48,191 bases of DNA from Microthrixaceae bacterium. Its GTDB lineage: Bacteria; Actinomycetota; Acidimicrobiia; Acidimicrobiales; Microtrichaceae. The stretch covers positions 1-48,191 of the forward strand of contig JACJWI010000011.1 in assembly GCA_020637215.1 (NCBI GenBank). Reading direction: 5' to 3'. The position numbers and the translations under genes were made by a program. The notes below the pieces were generated by a model. The model saw only the letters and a program-made list of their open reading frames with translations. It did not search any database and was not told the origin of the DNA. Shown here in pieces: positions 27,939 through 36,969 of this stretch (positions are counted from its first letter, which is position 1; each line of letters starts with the position of its first letter).

Positions 27939-28005
27939 ACGCTACCATTTCGGCACTCCTGACGCTACCGTTTCGGCACTTCCAACGCTACCGTTTCGGC
28001 ACTCG
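27939..28005. repeat. Three 23-bp-period direct repeats upstream of the AAA gene
   Basis: ACGCTACCRTTTCGGCACT begins at 27939, 27962 and 27985, exactly 23 bp apart. The 19-bp core varies at one position only. Regular iteron-like spacing of about two helical turns next to a start codon suggests an operator array bound by several protein copies, or a recombination site. Confidence 0.85.
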
Positions 28006-28065
28006 CTTGCAACCCCGGGTGTTCGCGCCACCTGCCTCCTATGTCATCCCTGCGAACTGCTCGTC

Positions 28066-28275
28066 ATGCGCCGCCTTTCCACGTTGCGACAGAAGTCCCA
28101 GGCCGCCCTCCTGCGTGATGCCCTCGACCAGCTGCTCGCCCATGACGAGCGGGAGCGGCTCACCGAGATGGCGCTCGAGGTGATCAGCCGGTACCGAGGG
28201 TCAACGCCCGAGGACGGCCAGACGAGCATCGCTGAAGATCACAACGCTGCGCTCGAGGACGCCTACCTCTCGTGA
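28066..28275 (+). CDS. Putative VapB-like antitoxin
   Basis: 69 residues: MRRLSTLRQKSQAALLRDAL, then a helical acidic tail (ALEVISRYRGSTPEDG...). The SQAALLRDALDQLL segment matches the second half of a ribbon-helix-helix domain, while the usual first part between STL and SQAAL is shorter than expected, so the DNA-binding arm may be partly deleted. The stop overlaps the PIN-toxin GTG by 4 bp, the classical antitoxin-toxin order. Antitoxin identity rests on that context plus the weak RHH resemblance. Confidence 0.7.
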   Translation: MRRLSTLRQKSQAALLRDALDQLLAHDERERLTEMALEVISRYRGSTPEDGQTSIAEDHNAALEDAYLS

Positions 28276-28679
28276 CCGGACCCGTCTTCGTCGACACGTC
28301 CGCGATCTACGCCGTACTCGACCCCCACGACCGCCAGAACTTCACCGCGGGAGAGATCCTGGTGGACCTCATCACGTCGGGATCGACGATGGTCACGCAC
28401 AGCGCGGTGATCCACGAGTGCAGTGCTCTGGTGCAGCGCCGCCTCGGGATGGCGGAGCGACGGGATCTGCACGGCCGGCTCCTGCCGCTGTTCGACATCG
28501 AGTGGGTCGACGCCGCGATCAGCGACCGGGCGGTCAGCGCGCTGATGGCCGCCGATCGCCGAGACGCCAGCCTGGTCGACTGGACGTCGTTCGAGGTGAT
28601 GCGCCGGCGGGCGATCCGCATCGCGTTCGCGTTCCACGACGACTTCGTCGCCCAGGGCATCGACGTCCTGGCACGCTGA
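28272..28679 (+). CDS. PIN-domain ribonuclease toxin, VapC-like
   Basis: 135 residues. VFVDTSAIYAVLD opens the PIN fold (Asp8); Glu in IHECSALVQRR, then the acidic residues in DASLVDW and FHDDF complete the Mg-binding site. The family cleaves RNA and stalls growth when its antitoxin is lost. GTG 28272 overlaps the antitoxin stop (GTGA), so the two are coupled. The pair lies beside the AAA/DUF4143 gene in the only segment that looks laterally acquired. The key acidic positions are retained, so it is probably active. Confidence 0.85.
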   Translation: MTGPVFVDTSAIYAVLDPHDRQNFTAGEILVDLITSGSTMVTHSAVIHECSALVQRRLGMAERRDLHGRLLPLFDIEWVDAAISDRAVSALMAADRRDASLVDWTSFEVMRRRAIRIAFAFHDDFVAQGIDVLAR

Positions 28680-28702
28680 CCGGCGTCGGTCGGAGCACCC
28701 GC

Positions 28703-29452
28703 TCAGACGACCCGGTCGGTCTCCCCCGGCAGGAGGAACCCGGGCGGGATGTCGCGGGCCGGGTCCATGTCGATCGGGGTGCCCGGGTCGGTGCCGGTCA
28801 GCCGGGCGAGCAGCTGGCGCAACATGGCGGCGGTCGCGCCCCACACGGTGTCGCCGTCGAGGTCGAAGAAGTAGATCGGCCGGCTGGTCGGGCCCTCACC
28901 CCAGCGCTCCTCGCGGAACACGCCGTCCGCGGTGAGCTCCGACAGCGGGACGTGCAGGACCCGGTCGACCTCGGCGTCGTTGGGACGCAGCTCGGGCACC
29001 CGCGACACCATCGCCACCACCGGCACGATGTAGGCGCGGCGCGAGATGGTGGTCAGGTGGTCGAGCTCGCCGAGCGGTTCGACCAGGGCCGGGTCGAGGG
29101 CGATCTCCTCGTTCGCCTCACGCAGCGCGGTGGTCACGTGGTCCTCGCCGGGATCGGCGCGCCCGCCCGGGAAGCTGACCTCGCCGCGGTGGGTGCGCAG
29201 GTTCCAGCTGCGGCGGGTCAGCACCACGTGCAGCTCGCCGTCGAGGTCGTAGATCGGCACCAGCACCGCCGAGGGCTCGGCGCCGTCCGCGGCGACCGGA
29301 GCGGCCAGCCCGAGGCGGTCGCGGGGGTACACCGAACGCACCCGGTCGGGCAGGATCAGCCGCGACTGCGGGTCGAGCTGCGACCACGGCGCGGGACGGC
29401 CGGGGGTCCAGATCTCCGGCCGAGGGATCTGCTGCGGGCCCCCGCGGGACAC
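28703..29452 (-). CDS. NUDIX hydrolase, CoA pyrophosphatase type
   Basis: 249 residues from GTG 29452. Its core reads VLTRRSWNLRTHRGEVSFPGG, the extra motif that marks CoA-type NUDIX enzymes (split here as VLTRRSWNLRTHRG and EVSFPGG), and the Nudix box GGRADPGEDHVTTALREANEEI follows with its REANEE catalytic helix. Likely reaction: CoA or acyl-CoA to phosphopantetheine and 3',5'-ADP. Start chosen because GTG lies 2 nt after the stop of the small upstream gene, indicating cotranscription; the longer open frame to 29563 would overlap that gene. Confidence 0.85.
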   Translation of the reverse strand: MSRGGPQQIPRPEIWTPGRPAPWSQLDPQSRLILPDRVRSVYPRDRLGLAAPVAADGAEPSAVLVPIYDLDGELHVVLTRRSWNLRTHRGEVSFPGGRADPGEDHVTTALREANEEIALDPALVEPLGELDHLTTISRRAYIVPVVAMVSRVPELRPNDAEVDRVLHVPLSELTADGVFREERWGEGPTSRPIYFFDLDGDTVWGATAAMLRQLLARLTGTDPGTPIDMDPARDIPPGFLLPGETDRVV

Positions 29453-29454
29453 GT

Positions 29455-29616
29455 TCAGGCCGCGCCCGACGACGCCTCGACGAGCCCTTCGAGCAGGTCG
29501 CGCAGACCGTGGGTCTTCAGGTTGCTCATCGTCCGCCCCGGCGGCGTCTCGCCACGCTCCCACTCCATCCAGTACTGCAGCAGCTTGGCGGGGTCAGGGG
29601 CCGGACGATTCTCCAT
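29455..29616 (-). CDS. Small conserved-looking 53-residue protein
   Basis: Short frame from ATG 29616: MENRPAPDPAKLLQYWMEWE, then GETPPGRTMSNLKTHGLRDL and a tail LLEGLVEASSGAA. It is amphipathic, soluble and acidic. Evidence that it is real: a TATCGT box lies 7 nt before its ATG, giving a leaderless start, and the NUDIX gene begins 2 nt after its stop. The PGRTMSNLKTxGLRDLLE pattern looks familiar from short actinobacterial hypothetical proteins, but I cannot name a function. Confidence 0.75.
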   Translation of the reverse strand: MENRPAPDPAKLLQYWMEWERGETPPGRTMSNLKTHGLRDLLEGLVEASSGAA

Positions 29617-29623
29617 CCCCGGC

Positions 29624-29629
29624 ACGATA
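29624..29629 (-). promoter_or_regulatory. Leaderless -10 box of the 53-residue gene
   Basis: TATCGT on the minus strand, 7 nt before ATG 29616. Confidence 0.5.
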
Positions 29630-29674
29630 TGCCCGCCCGGGTCAGGACCGCGCCGGGCGACCCGGACACGACGT

Positions 29675-29726
29675 CGGATTCTCTGGTCGGGATTGTGACA
29701 AGGGTTGTGAGTGCGGACCCCTATAT
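29675..29726. promoter_or_regulatory. Intergenic element copy B (near-identical to 4388-4440)
   Basis: Reverse-complement orientation relative to copy A, so that in both places the element faces the same way toward the start of the next gene (here the 53-residue gene). It keeps the four blocks and the ACAA-n3-TTGT inverted repeat. It sits between the groEL terminator and that gene's promoter, about 46 bp from the -10 box, against 17 bp in copy A. Confidence 0.7.
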
Positions 29727-29740
29727 CGCCGGACGCGGGA

Positions 29741-29765
29741 CGGCCCCGCCCGGAGGGCGGGGCCG
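29741..29765. terminator. groEL terminator
   Basis: CGGCCCCGCC-cggag-GGCGGGGCCG, a perfect 10-bp stem with 5-nt loop about 20 bp after the groEL stop. No T-run. Confidence 0.75.
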
Positions 29766-29785
29766 TCGACGTCAGGCGGGCCTGA

Positions 29786-31426
<1,641 letters not shown>

Positions 31427-31491
31427 GTGTGTGGGTTCTCTCGTTCTGTCGAGTTGTCGGTCGGACGGTCAGGCGGTCAGGGACCGGATCG

Positions 31492-31779
31492 TCACTTGAC
31501 GATGGCGAGGATGTCGCGGCCGGAGAGGATGAGGACGTCTTCGCCGTCCTGGGAGACCTCGGTGCCGCCGTACTTGGAGTAGACGACGGTGTCGCCCACG
31601 TTGATGTCGAGCGGGATCAGCTCGCCGGAGTCGGAGCGACGGCCGGGGCCGACGGCCAGGACCTCTCCCTGCTGGGGCTTCTCCTTGGCGGTGTCGGGGA
31701 TGACCAGCCCGCTGGCGGTCTTCTCCTCGGCCTCGGCGGGCCGGACGACGATGCGATCCTCGAGGGGCTGCAGGCTCAT
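31492..31779 (-). CDS. groES: Co-chaperonin GroES
   Basis: 95 residues from ATG 31779, which is preceded by GGAGG. The frame is open further upstream to 31836, but that part overlaps the first CIRCE element and lacks homology. MSLQPLEDRIVVRPAEAEEK and the mobile loop TASGLVIPDTAKEKPQQGEV are typical, as is the ending DILAIVK. First gene of the groESL operon. Confidence 0.97.
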   Translation of the reverse strand: MSLQPLEDRIVVRPAEAEEKTASGLVIPDTAKEKPQQGEVLAVGPGRRSDSGELIPLDINVGDTVVYSKYGGTEVSQDGEDVLILSGRDILAIVK

Positions 31780-31829
31780 GGGTGGTGTTCCTCCGTTGGC
31801 GATGAGCACACGTGTGAAGCGAGCGCCGG

Positions 31830-31856
31830 TTAGCACTCGGTTGTGGCGAGTGCCAA
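31830..31856. promoter_or_regulatory. CIRCE operator 1 (HrcA)
   Basis: TTAGCACTC-N9-GAGTGCCAA, one mismatch from the consensus TTAGCACTC-N9-GAGTGCTAA. It is 50 bp upstream of the groES start, where HrcA binding would block transcription until heat shock. Confidence 0.93.
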
Positions 31857-31858
31857 CG

Positions 31859-31885
31859 GTAGCACTCGTGCAGGGCGAGTGCTAA
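31859..31885. promoter_or_regulatory. CIRCE operator 2 (HrcA)
   Basis: GTAGCACTC-N9-GAGTGCTAA, one mismatch at the first base. It lies 2 bp from operator 1, with centres 29 bp apart, so two HrcA dimers could bind side by side. Confidence 0.92.
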
Positions 31886-31979
31886 CGGTCCGCGGGAGGT
31901 TCCGGGCCGGCGGAGAAGGCGCTCAGGTCGAACACGTGGACGACCAGTCCGTGCGCGGCGACCCGAACCCGCCCCCCAC

Positions 31980-32035
31980 CCCGTTCTGTTCGTTCGATCA
32001 CACCCTCACAGTTGTGATCGAACGAACAGAACGGG
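31980..32035. terminator. Long perfect inverted repeat downstream of the DUF2332 gene
   Basis: Two 23-bp arms complement each other without mismatch (31980-32002 and 32013-32035, beginning CCCGTTCTGTTCG) around a 10-nt loop. It is 12 bp after the DUF2332 stop and upstream of the groES promoter, so it probably ends the tsa operon. It is much longer and less GC-rich than the other terminator hairpins here and has no T-run. Confidence 0.65.
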
Positions 32036-32047
32036 TCGCGGGCGGGG

Positions 32048-33232
32048 TCAGGGGGTGGGGACGGGGGCGAGCCAGCGGCCGTGGTAGTCGGCGTGGGCGA
32101 CCAGCCGGTCACCCCCCTCGGGCCACCGCCTGACCCACACCGCCACCCGCCCGCGGTCCCACACGTCGGGTTCGAAGCGCACCCACACGACCGGCTCACC
32201 GGCCGTGGCCCGCTCCCCCGCCGACTCGATCGCAGAGGTGACCGCGGCCCGCTCGTCGGTCGGGATGTACTGCCACACGATCGAGTGCTGCACGATCGTC
32301 GCCGTGCCCGCCCCGACCGGTCGGGCCAACACCTCGGCCAGCACCTCGGCGGTGGGTCGCCCGGCCGTCGCCACCAGCTCGGCGGGGACCTCACGGGCCA
32401 GGTCGATGGCGGCGGCGAGCCGCGCGAAGCGCTCGACCTGGTCGGGCCACACGAACGACAGCAGCGTGAGCCGCCCCTCGACCGACGTCGGGTCGATCGG
32501 GTGGGGATCGATGCCGGTCCTCTCGACGACGCCCACCGTCGACAGCCCGGCCCGAGCCACGGTCGACATCTCCGGCGCCAGCCGCACCCGGCCGTCCGGA
32601 TCGCCGAGCACCGGGCCGGACCCGCCACCGGACAAGTCGAGACCGAAGCGGTCCAGGCGCAGGTTCAACCCGCCGGAGCAGCCGATCTCGACCAACCTCG
32701 CCGGCCCGCCCCGATCGGCGAGGGCGACGGCGTGCGCGTAGCCCAGCGCGGCGGCCCGGCCGACCTCGTTGGTCTGCACCTCTCGGTCCAGCCCGGCCAC
32801 CAGCGCGTCACCGTGGTGGTCGACCAGCCCCGCCCACCCGGATCGGAGGACCCGTTCGCCGTCCGCGTCGGCCGGCGGGGCCTCACCGCCACAGCTCGGT
32901 AGCAGCGACGCCCACTCCGGCGCCGACCCCGCCAACGCGAGCCGGTGCGCGGCGCCGACCAACCGCAGCGGTCCGGCCTGCCCGAAGCGCAACCCGGCCC
33001 GCTCGCGCAGAACCGACCACGACGGACCCTCGGCCCGGACGTCCGCGGCGACGATCCGCAGGAGGCGGGCCCACAGCGGGGAGCCGAGATCGTCGCACGC
33101 CGCGGCCTGCTGCTCGAAGCGACCGGACCACTCGTCGGGTCCGGCAGGTTCGTCAGCTCCGGCCCACTCGTTTGTTCCGGCCCGCTCGCCGGCGACGGCG
33201 CCCTCGCCGGCTCCGCTGGACGCCTCCCCCAC
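32048..33232 (-). CDS. DUF2332 family protein
   Basis: 394 residues from GTG 33232, 13 nt after the tsaD stop, so cotranscribed. The N-terminal 35 residues are low-complexity with repeats of the EWAG/DEPAG/DEWSG kind. The core matches DUF2332: LGYAHAVALAD, then LVEIGCSGGLNLRLDRF, which looks like the glycine-rich SAM-binding loop of Rossmann methyltransferases, and IVQHSIVWQYIP and VVWVRFEPD near the end. Methyltransferase activity is an inference from that loop; no substrate is known. Confidence 0.85.
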   Translation of the reverse strand: MGEASSGAGEGAVAGERAGTNEWAGADEPAGPDEWSGRFEQQAAACDDLGSPLWARLLRIVAADVRAEGPSWSVLRERAGLRFGQAGPLRLVGAAHRLALAGSAPEWASLLPSCGGEAPPADADGERVLRSGWAGLVDHHGDALVAGLDREVQTNEVGRAAALGYAHAVALADRGGPARLVEIGCSGGLNLRLDRFGLDLSGGGSGPVLGDPDGRVRLAPEMSTVARAGLSTVGVVERTGIDPHPIDPTSVEGRLTLLSFVWPDQVERFARLAAAIDLAREVPAELVATAGRPTAEVLAEVLARPVGAGTATIVQHSIVWQYIPTDERAAVTSAIESAGERATAGEPVVWVRFEPDVWDRGRVAVWVRRWPEGGDRLVAHADYHGRWLAPVPTP

Positions 33233-33245
33233 GTGCTGCCGACCC

Positions 33246-34301
33246 TCAGCGGTGGCTGGTCAGCCGCAGGTTGGGGTCCGCTCCGGTGCTCAGCGGCGAC
33301 GGTCCGTCGTCACGCAACCGGTACCAGCCGGCCGAGGCGATCATCGCCGCGTTGTCGGTGCACATGGCCCGGCTGGGCAGGAAGGCGTGCAGGCCGTCGT
33401 CGGTGCACGCGGTCAGGAACTGCTCGCGCAACAGCGAGTTGGCGGCCACCCCGCCGCCGATCGCCAACGCCCGGGCCCCGGTCTCCGCCGCCGCCCGCCG
33501 CGCCTTGGCGACGAGCACGTCGACCACCGCGGCCTGGAAGCTGGCGGCCACGTCCGGGGTGGACACATCGGGGTTGGCCCGCACGTGGTTGACCACCGCG
33601 GTCTTCAGGCCGCTGAAGGAGAAGTCGAGGCCGTCGTCGATCATCGAGCGAGGGAACCGCACCGCCTCGGGGTCGCCGTCCATGGCCTCACGGTCGATCG
33701 CCGGGCCGCCGGGGTAGCCGAGGCCGAGGAAGCGGGCGACCTTGTCGAACGCCTCGCCGGCCGCGTCGTCGAGGGTCTGGCCGAGGATCCGGTAGCGGCC
33801 GTGGTCCTCCATCAGCACCAGCATCGTGTGGCCGCCCGACACCAGCAGCACCACCATCGGCAGCTCCAGGTGCGGGTCCTCGAGCAGCGCGGCGTACAGG
33901 TGCGCCTCGAGGTGGTTGACCGACACGAACGGCACGTCCCAGGTGAGCGCGAGCGCCTTGGCCGCCGACACGCCGACCAGCAGGGCGCCGATCAGGCCCG
34001 GCCCGGTGGTCGCGGCGACGGCGTCGATGCGGCGACCGTCGACGCCGGCCTCGACCATGGCCCGCGCCACGACCGGGATGATCAGCTCGTTGTGGGCCCG
34101 GCTCGCGATCTCGGGCACCACGCCGCCGTACTTGGCGTGCAGGTCGACCTGCGAGCTCACCACCGACGACAGCACGTCGGTGCCGCCCCGCACGCACGCC
34201 GCGGCGGTCTCGTCGCACGACGTCTCGATGCCGAGCACGAGCGCGTCGGAACCCGCCGCGGCCCCGCCGAGCAGTCGGGGTGACGCCGCGTCAGCCGGCA
34301 C
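33246..34301 (-). CDS. tsaD: tRNA N6-threonylcarbamoyladenosine synthase TsaD
   Basis: Transfers threonylcarbamoyl from its AMP derivative to A37 of ANN-decoding tRNAs, with TsaB and TsaE encoded just upstream. 351 residues from GTG 34301. LGIETSCDETA starts the ASKHA fold; the metal ligands are in VNHLEAHLYA (two His) and MCTDNAAMIA (Asp); DFSFSGLKTAV is the family signature. The start overlaps the rimI stop by 11 bp. A slightly later in-frame start is possible because the first 20 residues are poorly conserved-looking. Confidence 0.95.
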   Translation of the reverse strand: MPADAASPRLLGGAAAGSDALVLGIETSCDETAAACVRGGTDVLSSVVSSQVDLHAKYGGVVPEIASRAHNELIIPVVARAMVEAGVDGRRIDAVAATTGPGLIGALLVGVSAAKALALTWDVPFVSVNHLEAHLYAALLEDPHLELPMVVLLVSGGHTMLVLMEDHGRYRILGQTLDDAAGEAFDKVARFLGLGYPGGPAIDREAMDGDPEAVRFPRSMIDDGLDFSFSGLKTAVVNHVRANPDVSTPDVAASFQAAVVDVLVAKARRAAAETGARALAIGGGVAANSLLREQFLTACTDDGLHAFLPSRAMCTDNAAMIASAGWYRLRDDGPSPLSTGADPNLRLTSHR

Positions 34302-34887
34302 GGTCCACCACCAGTTCGGCCAGGGCGACCGGCAGCGCGTCGGTGAGCGCGTCGAGGCGCGCCCGACCCTCGTCGGTCCCGATCCCGTGAGCCCACATGA
34401 TGAGGGCGTCCTCCTTGATGTCGTTGTAGTAGTTGGGCCGGACGCCGCCGGGCGAGAAGCCGAAGCCCCGGTACAGGTCCTGGGCGCCACGGTTGGTCAC
34501 CCGCACCTCGAGGGTCAGGTCCTCGACATCGAGCGCCAGCGCCTCGCGGAACAACACGAGCAGCATCCGGGTCGCGATGTGCCGGCGGCGGTGGTCGGGG
34601 TCGACGGCCACGTTGGTGATGTGGCCCTCGAAACCGGTGAGCATCAGCCCGGCGAAGCCGACGACGCGGTGCCCGTCGAGCGCCACGACGTAACGGCGCG
34701 ACGTCGGCATGCGCAGCTCGCCCTGGAACAGCGACAGCGACCACGGCCGATGGTTGGTGCGGTTCTCGATGTCGACGACGCCGCGCAGGTGACGTCGCCG
34801 CATCGGGACCACGACCACGCCGTCGCCAGCGGGAGCGACGACCGACGGGCCACGGTGCGTCGGGAGCACGGAGCGCTCAGCGGGCAT
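34291..34887 (-). CDS. rimI: Ribosomal-protein-S18-alanine N-acetyltransferase, RimI-like
   Basis: 198 residues, GNAT fold. VVPMRRRHLRGVVDIENRTNHRPWS is the N-terminal part, followed by acetyl-CoA-binding NVAVDPDHRRRHIATRM and the late LEVRVTNRGAQDLYRGFGF. Residues 1-28 precede the domain. Wedged between tsaB and tsaD, as in many bacteria, with 11-bp overlaps on both sides that use the same sequence logic (stop inside the first codons of the next gene). True target may be S18 or other N-termini. Confidence 0.9.
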   Translation of the reverse strand: MPAERSVLPTHRGPSVVAPAGDGVVVVPMRRRHLRGVVDIENRTNHRPWSLSLFQGELRMPTSRRYVVALDGHRVVGFAGLMLTGFEGHITNVAVDPDHRRRHIATRMLLVLFREALALDVEDLTLEVRVTNRGAQDLYRGFGFSPGGVRPNYYNDIKEDALIMWAHGIGTDEGRARLDALTDALPVALAELVVDRAG

Positions 34888-35575
34888 CGCGCACCGACCA
34901 GTTGATCTCGGCGTCGGGTCGCCGCAGGTAGATCGGTTCGATCGCGTCGGGCCGCTCGAACTCCTCGCGCAGCGCCCGGGCATGCGCGAGCTGCACCAGC
35001 GACTCGGCCGACGGGTGGCAGTGGTCGTGAGCGACCAGCTCGACCTTGGCCAGCCCCTCGAACGCCTCGGCGTAGCGGTTGGCGCCGTCGCCGACGAGCA
35101 GGATCTCGTCGGGGCTGGCGAGCAGCTGGCTGGCCAGGTCGTCGGGCGAACCGATCTGGTGCTCGCCCAGGCGTTGCACGCCGCCGGGGACCTGCCGGTA
35201 GAAGGCGTAGTAGAGCTCACCTCGGCGGGCGTCGATGGCGGTGACGATCAGTCGGTTGCTGAACCGGACCGGGAACGCCAGCAGGTCCAGGCTCGACACG
35301 CCGATCATCGGGACCCGCAGGCCGAACGCGATCGCCTTGGCCGTCGCCACCCCGACGCGCAGGCCGGTGAACAGGCCGGGCCCGACGTCGACGGCGACCA
35401 GTCCGATCTCGCCGAGCTCGATGCCGGCCTGACCGCAGATGAACTCGATGGCCGGGGTGAGGTTCTCGGCGTGGCGCTTGGCCTTGCCGGAGTGCGCCGA
35501 GGCGAGCACGCCCTCGTGGCCTCCGATGGCGCAGCCCGCCTTCACCGTCGCGGTCTCGATGCCCAGGATCAGCAC
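34877..35575 (-). CDS. tsaB: TsaB, t6A biosynthesis scaffold protein
   Basis: 232 residues from GTG 35575. MLILGIETATVKAGCAI, VAVDVGPGLFTGLRVG, ATAKAIAFGLRVPMIGVSSLDLLA (given in consecutive parts) and the ARRGELYYAFY block are TsaB hallmarks. It is an ASKHA-fold partner that bridges TsaD and TsaE and lacks the metal site. Start overlaps the tsaE stop by 7 bp. Confidence 0.94.
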   Translation of the reverse strand: MLILGIETATVKAGCAIGGHEGVLASAHSGKAKRHAENLTPAIEFICGQAGIELGEIGLVAVDVGPGLFTGLRVGVATAKAIAFGLRVPMIGVSSLDLLAFPVRFSNRLIVTAIDARRGELYYAFYRQVPGGVQRLGEHQIGSPDDLASQLLASPDEILLVGDGANRYAEAFEGLAKVELVAHDHCHPSAESLVQLAHARALREEFERPDAIEPIYLRRPDAEINWSVRDAR

Positions 35576-36231
35576 TCGCCCACTCCGTCCCGTTCCGTCG
35601 GTGCTCCCCGCTCACCGGTGCCCGCGTCGGCGTCGCCGGCGCCGCCCTCGGTCCACGGCGCCAGCGCCGCGCCCAGGGCGCGGACCCGCGCCGACCACCG
35701 CGGACCGATCGGACGCAGCTCCACGATGCGACGCTCGAACACCTCCGCCGACCCGGCAGCAGCCCCGGCAGCGGCCTCGACAGCAGCCCCGGTAGCGGGG
35801 GCCGAGCTCTCACCCGTCGGCGCCGGGCCGTCGGGCACGTCGAAGCGCAGGTGGACCTCGAGGTAGTCGTGCGGCAGGGCCGGGGCGATGGTGTCGCCCC
35901 ACTCGATCACGGTCACCGACCCGTCGTCGAGCAGCTCCGACAGCCCCAGGTCGAGCGCCTCGGACACCTGCTCGAGCCGGTACACGTCCAGGTGGTACAG
36001 GTCGAGACGACCGGTGTAGCTGCGCACGAGGGCGAAGGTGGGGCTGGTGATCTGCTCGTCGATGCCGAGCCCCCGGCCGAAGCCCTGGGTGAACGCCGTC
36101 TTGCCCGCGCCGAGGTCGCCGACCAGGACCAGCAGGTCCGACGGGCGGGCCAGCTCGGCCAACGCCGCCGCGAGGTCACGTGTCTCGAGCACCGACGCGG
36201 TCCGCGCCACCAGCCGGGCCTGATCGATCAC
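35569..36231 (-). CDS. tsaE: TsaE, ATPase of t6A biosynthesis, with extended C-terminus
   Basis: 220 residues from GTG 36231, coupled to the udg stop (GTGA). Walker A is GDLGAGKTAF; SPTFALVRSY and LYHLDVYRL are switch-like motifs and VTVIEWGD the family signature. The core ends around residue 140 (HDYLEVHLRFD). The remaining 80 residues are Ala/Gly-rich (TGAAVEAAAGAAAGSAEV) then RIVELRPIGPRWSARV. The last part resembles the final strand of normal TsaE, displaced by the Ala-rich insert. Confidence 0.92.
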   Translation of the reverse strand: MIDQARLVARTASVLETRDLAAALAELARPSDLLVLVGDLGAGKTAFTQGFGRGLGIDEQITSPTFALVRSYTGRLDLYHLDVYRLEQVSEALDLGLSELLDDGSVTVIEWGDTIAPALPHDYLEVHLRFDVPDGPAPTGESSAPATGAAVEAAAGAAAGSAEVFERRIVELRPIGPRWSARVRALGAALAPWTEGGAGDADAGTGERGAPTERDGVGEC

Positions 36232-36899
36232 GCGGAGCCTCCCGCGTCGACCGACGCGCCGGTCCCGGCCGACGCAGCGGTGCCGAGCGTCTGCTTGGCC
36301 CGCACCAGGTCGGCGCGCATCCCGGCCATCGGTTCGCCGCCGCCGCGCAGCACCGCGGCGGGGTGGAACGTCGGCACCAGCTGCACGGGCGTGCCGTCGG
36401 GGCGGTCCCGGTACGGGTACACCGACCCTCGGAGCCTGGTGATCCCCTCGCGGGTGTCGAGCAGCAGCCGCGACGAGAAGTTCCCGAGCGTGACGATCAC
36501 CTTGGGTCCGATCAGGTCGACCTGGGCCTCGAGCCAGGGGCGGCACGCCTCGATCTCGTCCGGCTTGGGGTCCCGGTTGTCGGGTGGTCGGCACTTGACG
36601 ACGTTCGCGATGTAGGCGCGGTCGCGGGTCAGGTCCATCTCCTCGGCCATCAGGCGATCGAGCAGCTGACCGGACCGGCCGACGAACGGCAGACCCTGAC
36701 GGTCCTCCTCGGCGCCGGGCCCTTCGCCCACGAACATGAGGTCCGCGTCGGGGTCGCCGGACCCGAAGACGACCTGGGTGCGGCCCTCGGCCAGGCGGCA
36801 GCGCCGACACTCCAGCGCCCGGTCCCGCAGCTCCGCGAACGCCGCGGCCCGCTCGGCCCGGTCGGCCGGGACGGGTGAGTCATCTGCGACGGGAGCCAC
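36228..36899 (-). CDS. Uracil-DNA glycosylase, family 4 (Fe-S)
   Basis: Removes uracil from DNA. 223 residues. Four Cys for the 4Fe-4S cluster are at 31, 34, 103 and 119 (ECRRCRL, VVKCRPPDNRD, EACRPW). Motif A is GEGPGAEED and the C-terminal motif is PTFHPAAVLR, both as in family 4. The last 20 residues are Gly/Ser/Ala-rich and may be unstructured. GTG 36899 lies 6 nt after a TAGGCT box, giving a leaderless start for the whole udg-tsaE-tsaB-rimI-tsaD-DUF2332 operon. Confidence 0.93.
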   Translation of the reverse strand: MAPVADDSPVPADRAERAAAFAELRDRALECRRCRLAEGRTQVVFGSGDPDADLMFVGEGPGAEEDRQGLPFVGRSGQLLDRLMAEEMDLTRDRAYIANVVKCRPPDNRDPKPDEIEACRPWLEAQVDLIGPKVIVTLGNFSSRLLLDTREGITRLRGSVYPYRDRPDGTPVQLVPTFHPAAVLRGGGEPMAGMRADLVRAKQTLGTAASAGTGASVDAGGSA

Positions 36900-36905
36900 G
36901 ATCCG

Positions 36906-36911
36906 AGCCTA
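36906..36911 (-). promoter_or_regulatory. Leaderless -10 box of the udg-tsa operon
   Basis: TAGGCT on the minus strand, 6 nt before GTG 36899. Confidence 0.5.
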
Positions 36912-36969
36912 ACGGGACGCGCCCGGGGAGCCCGACGCGCGTGCGGCGGCCGGCGTCACGGTCGAGGGG

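Noticed and set aside
27939..28005. CRISPR array
   Set aside because: Three 19-bp repeats separated by 4-bp gaps are direct repeats; there are no spacers of 30 or more bp and no cas genes.
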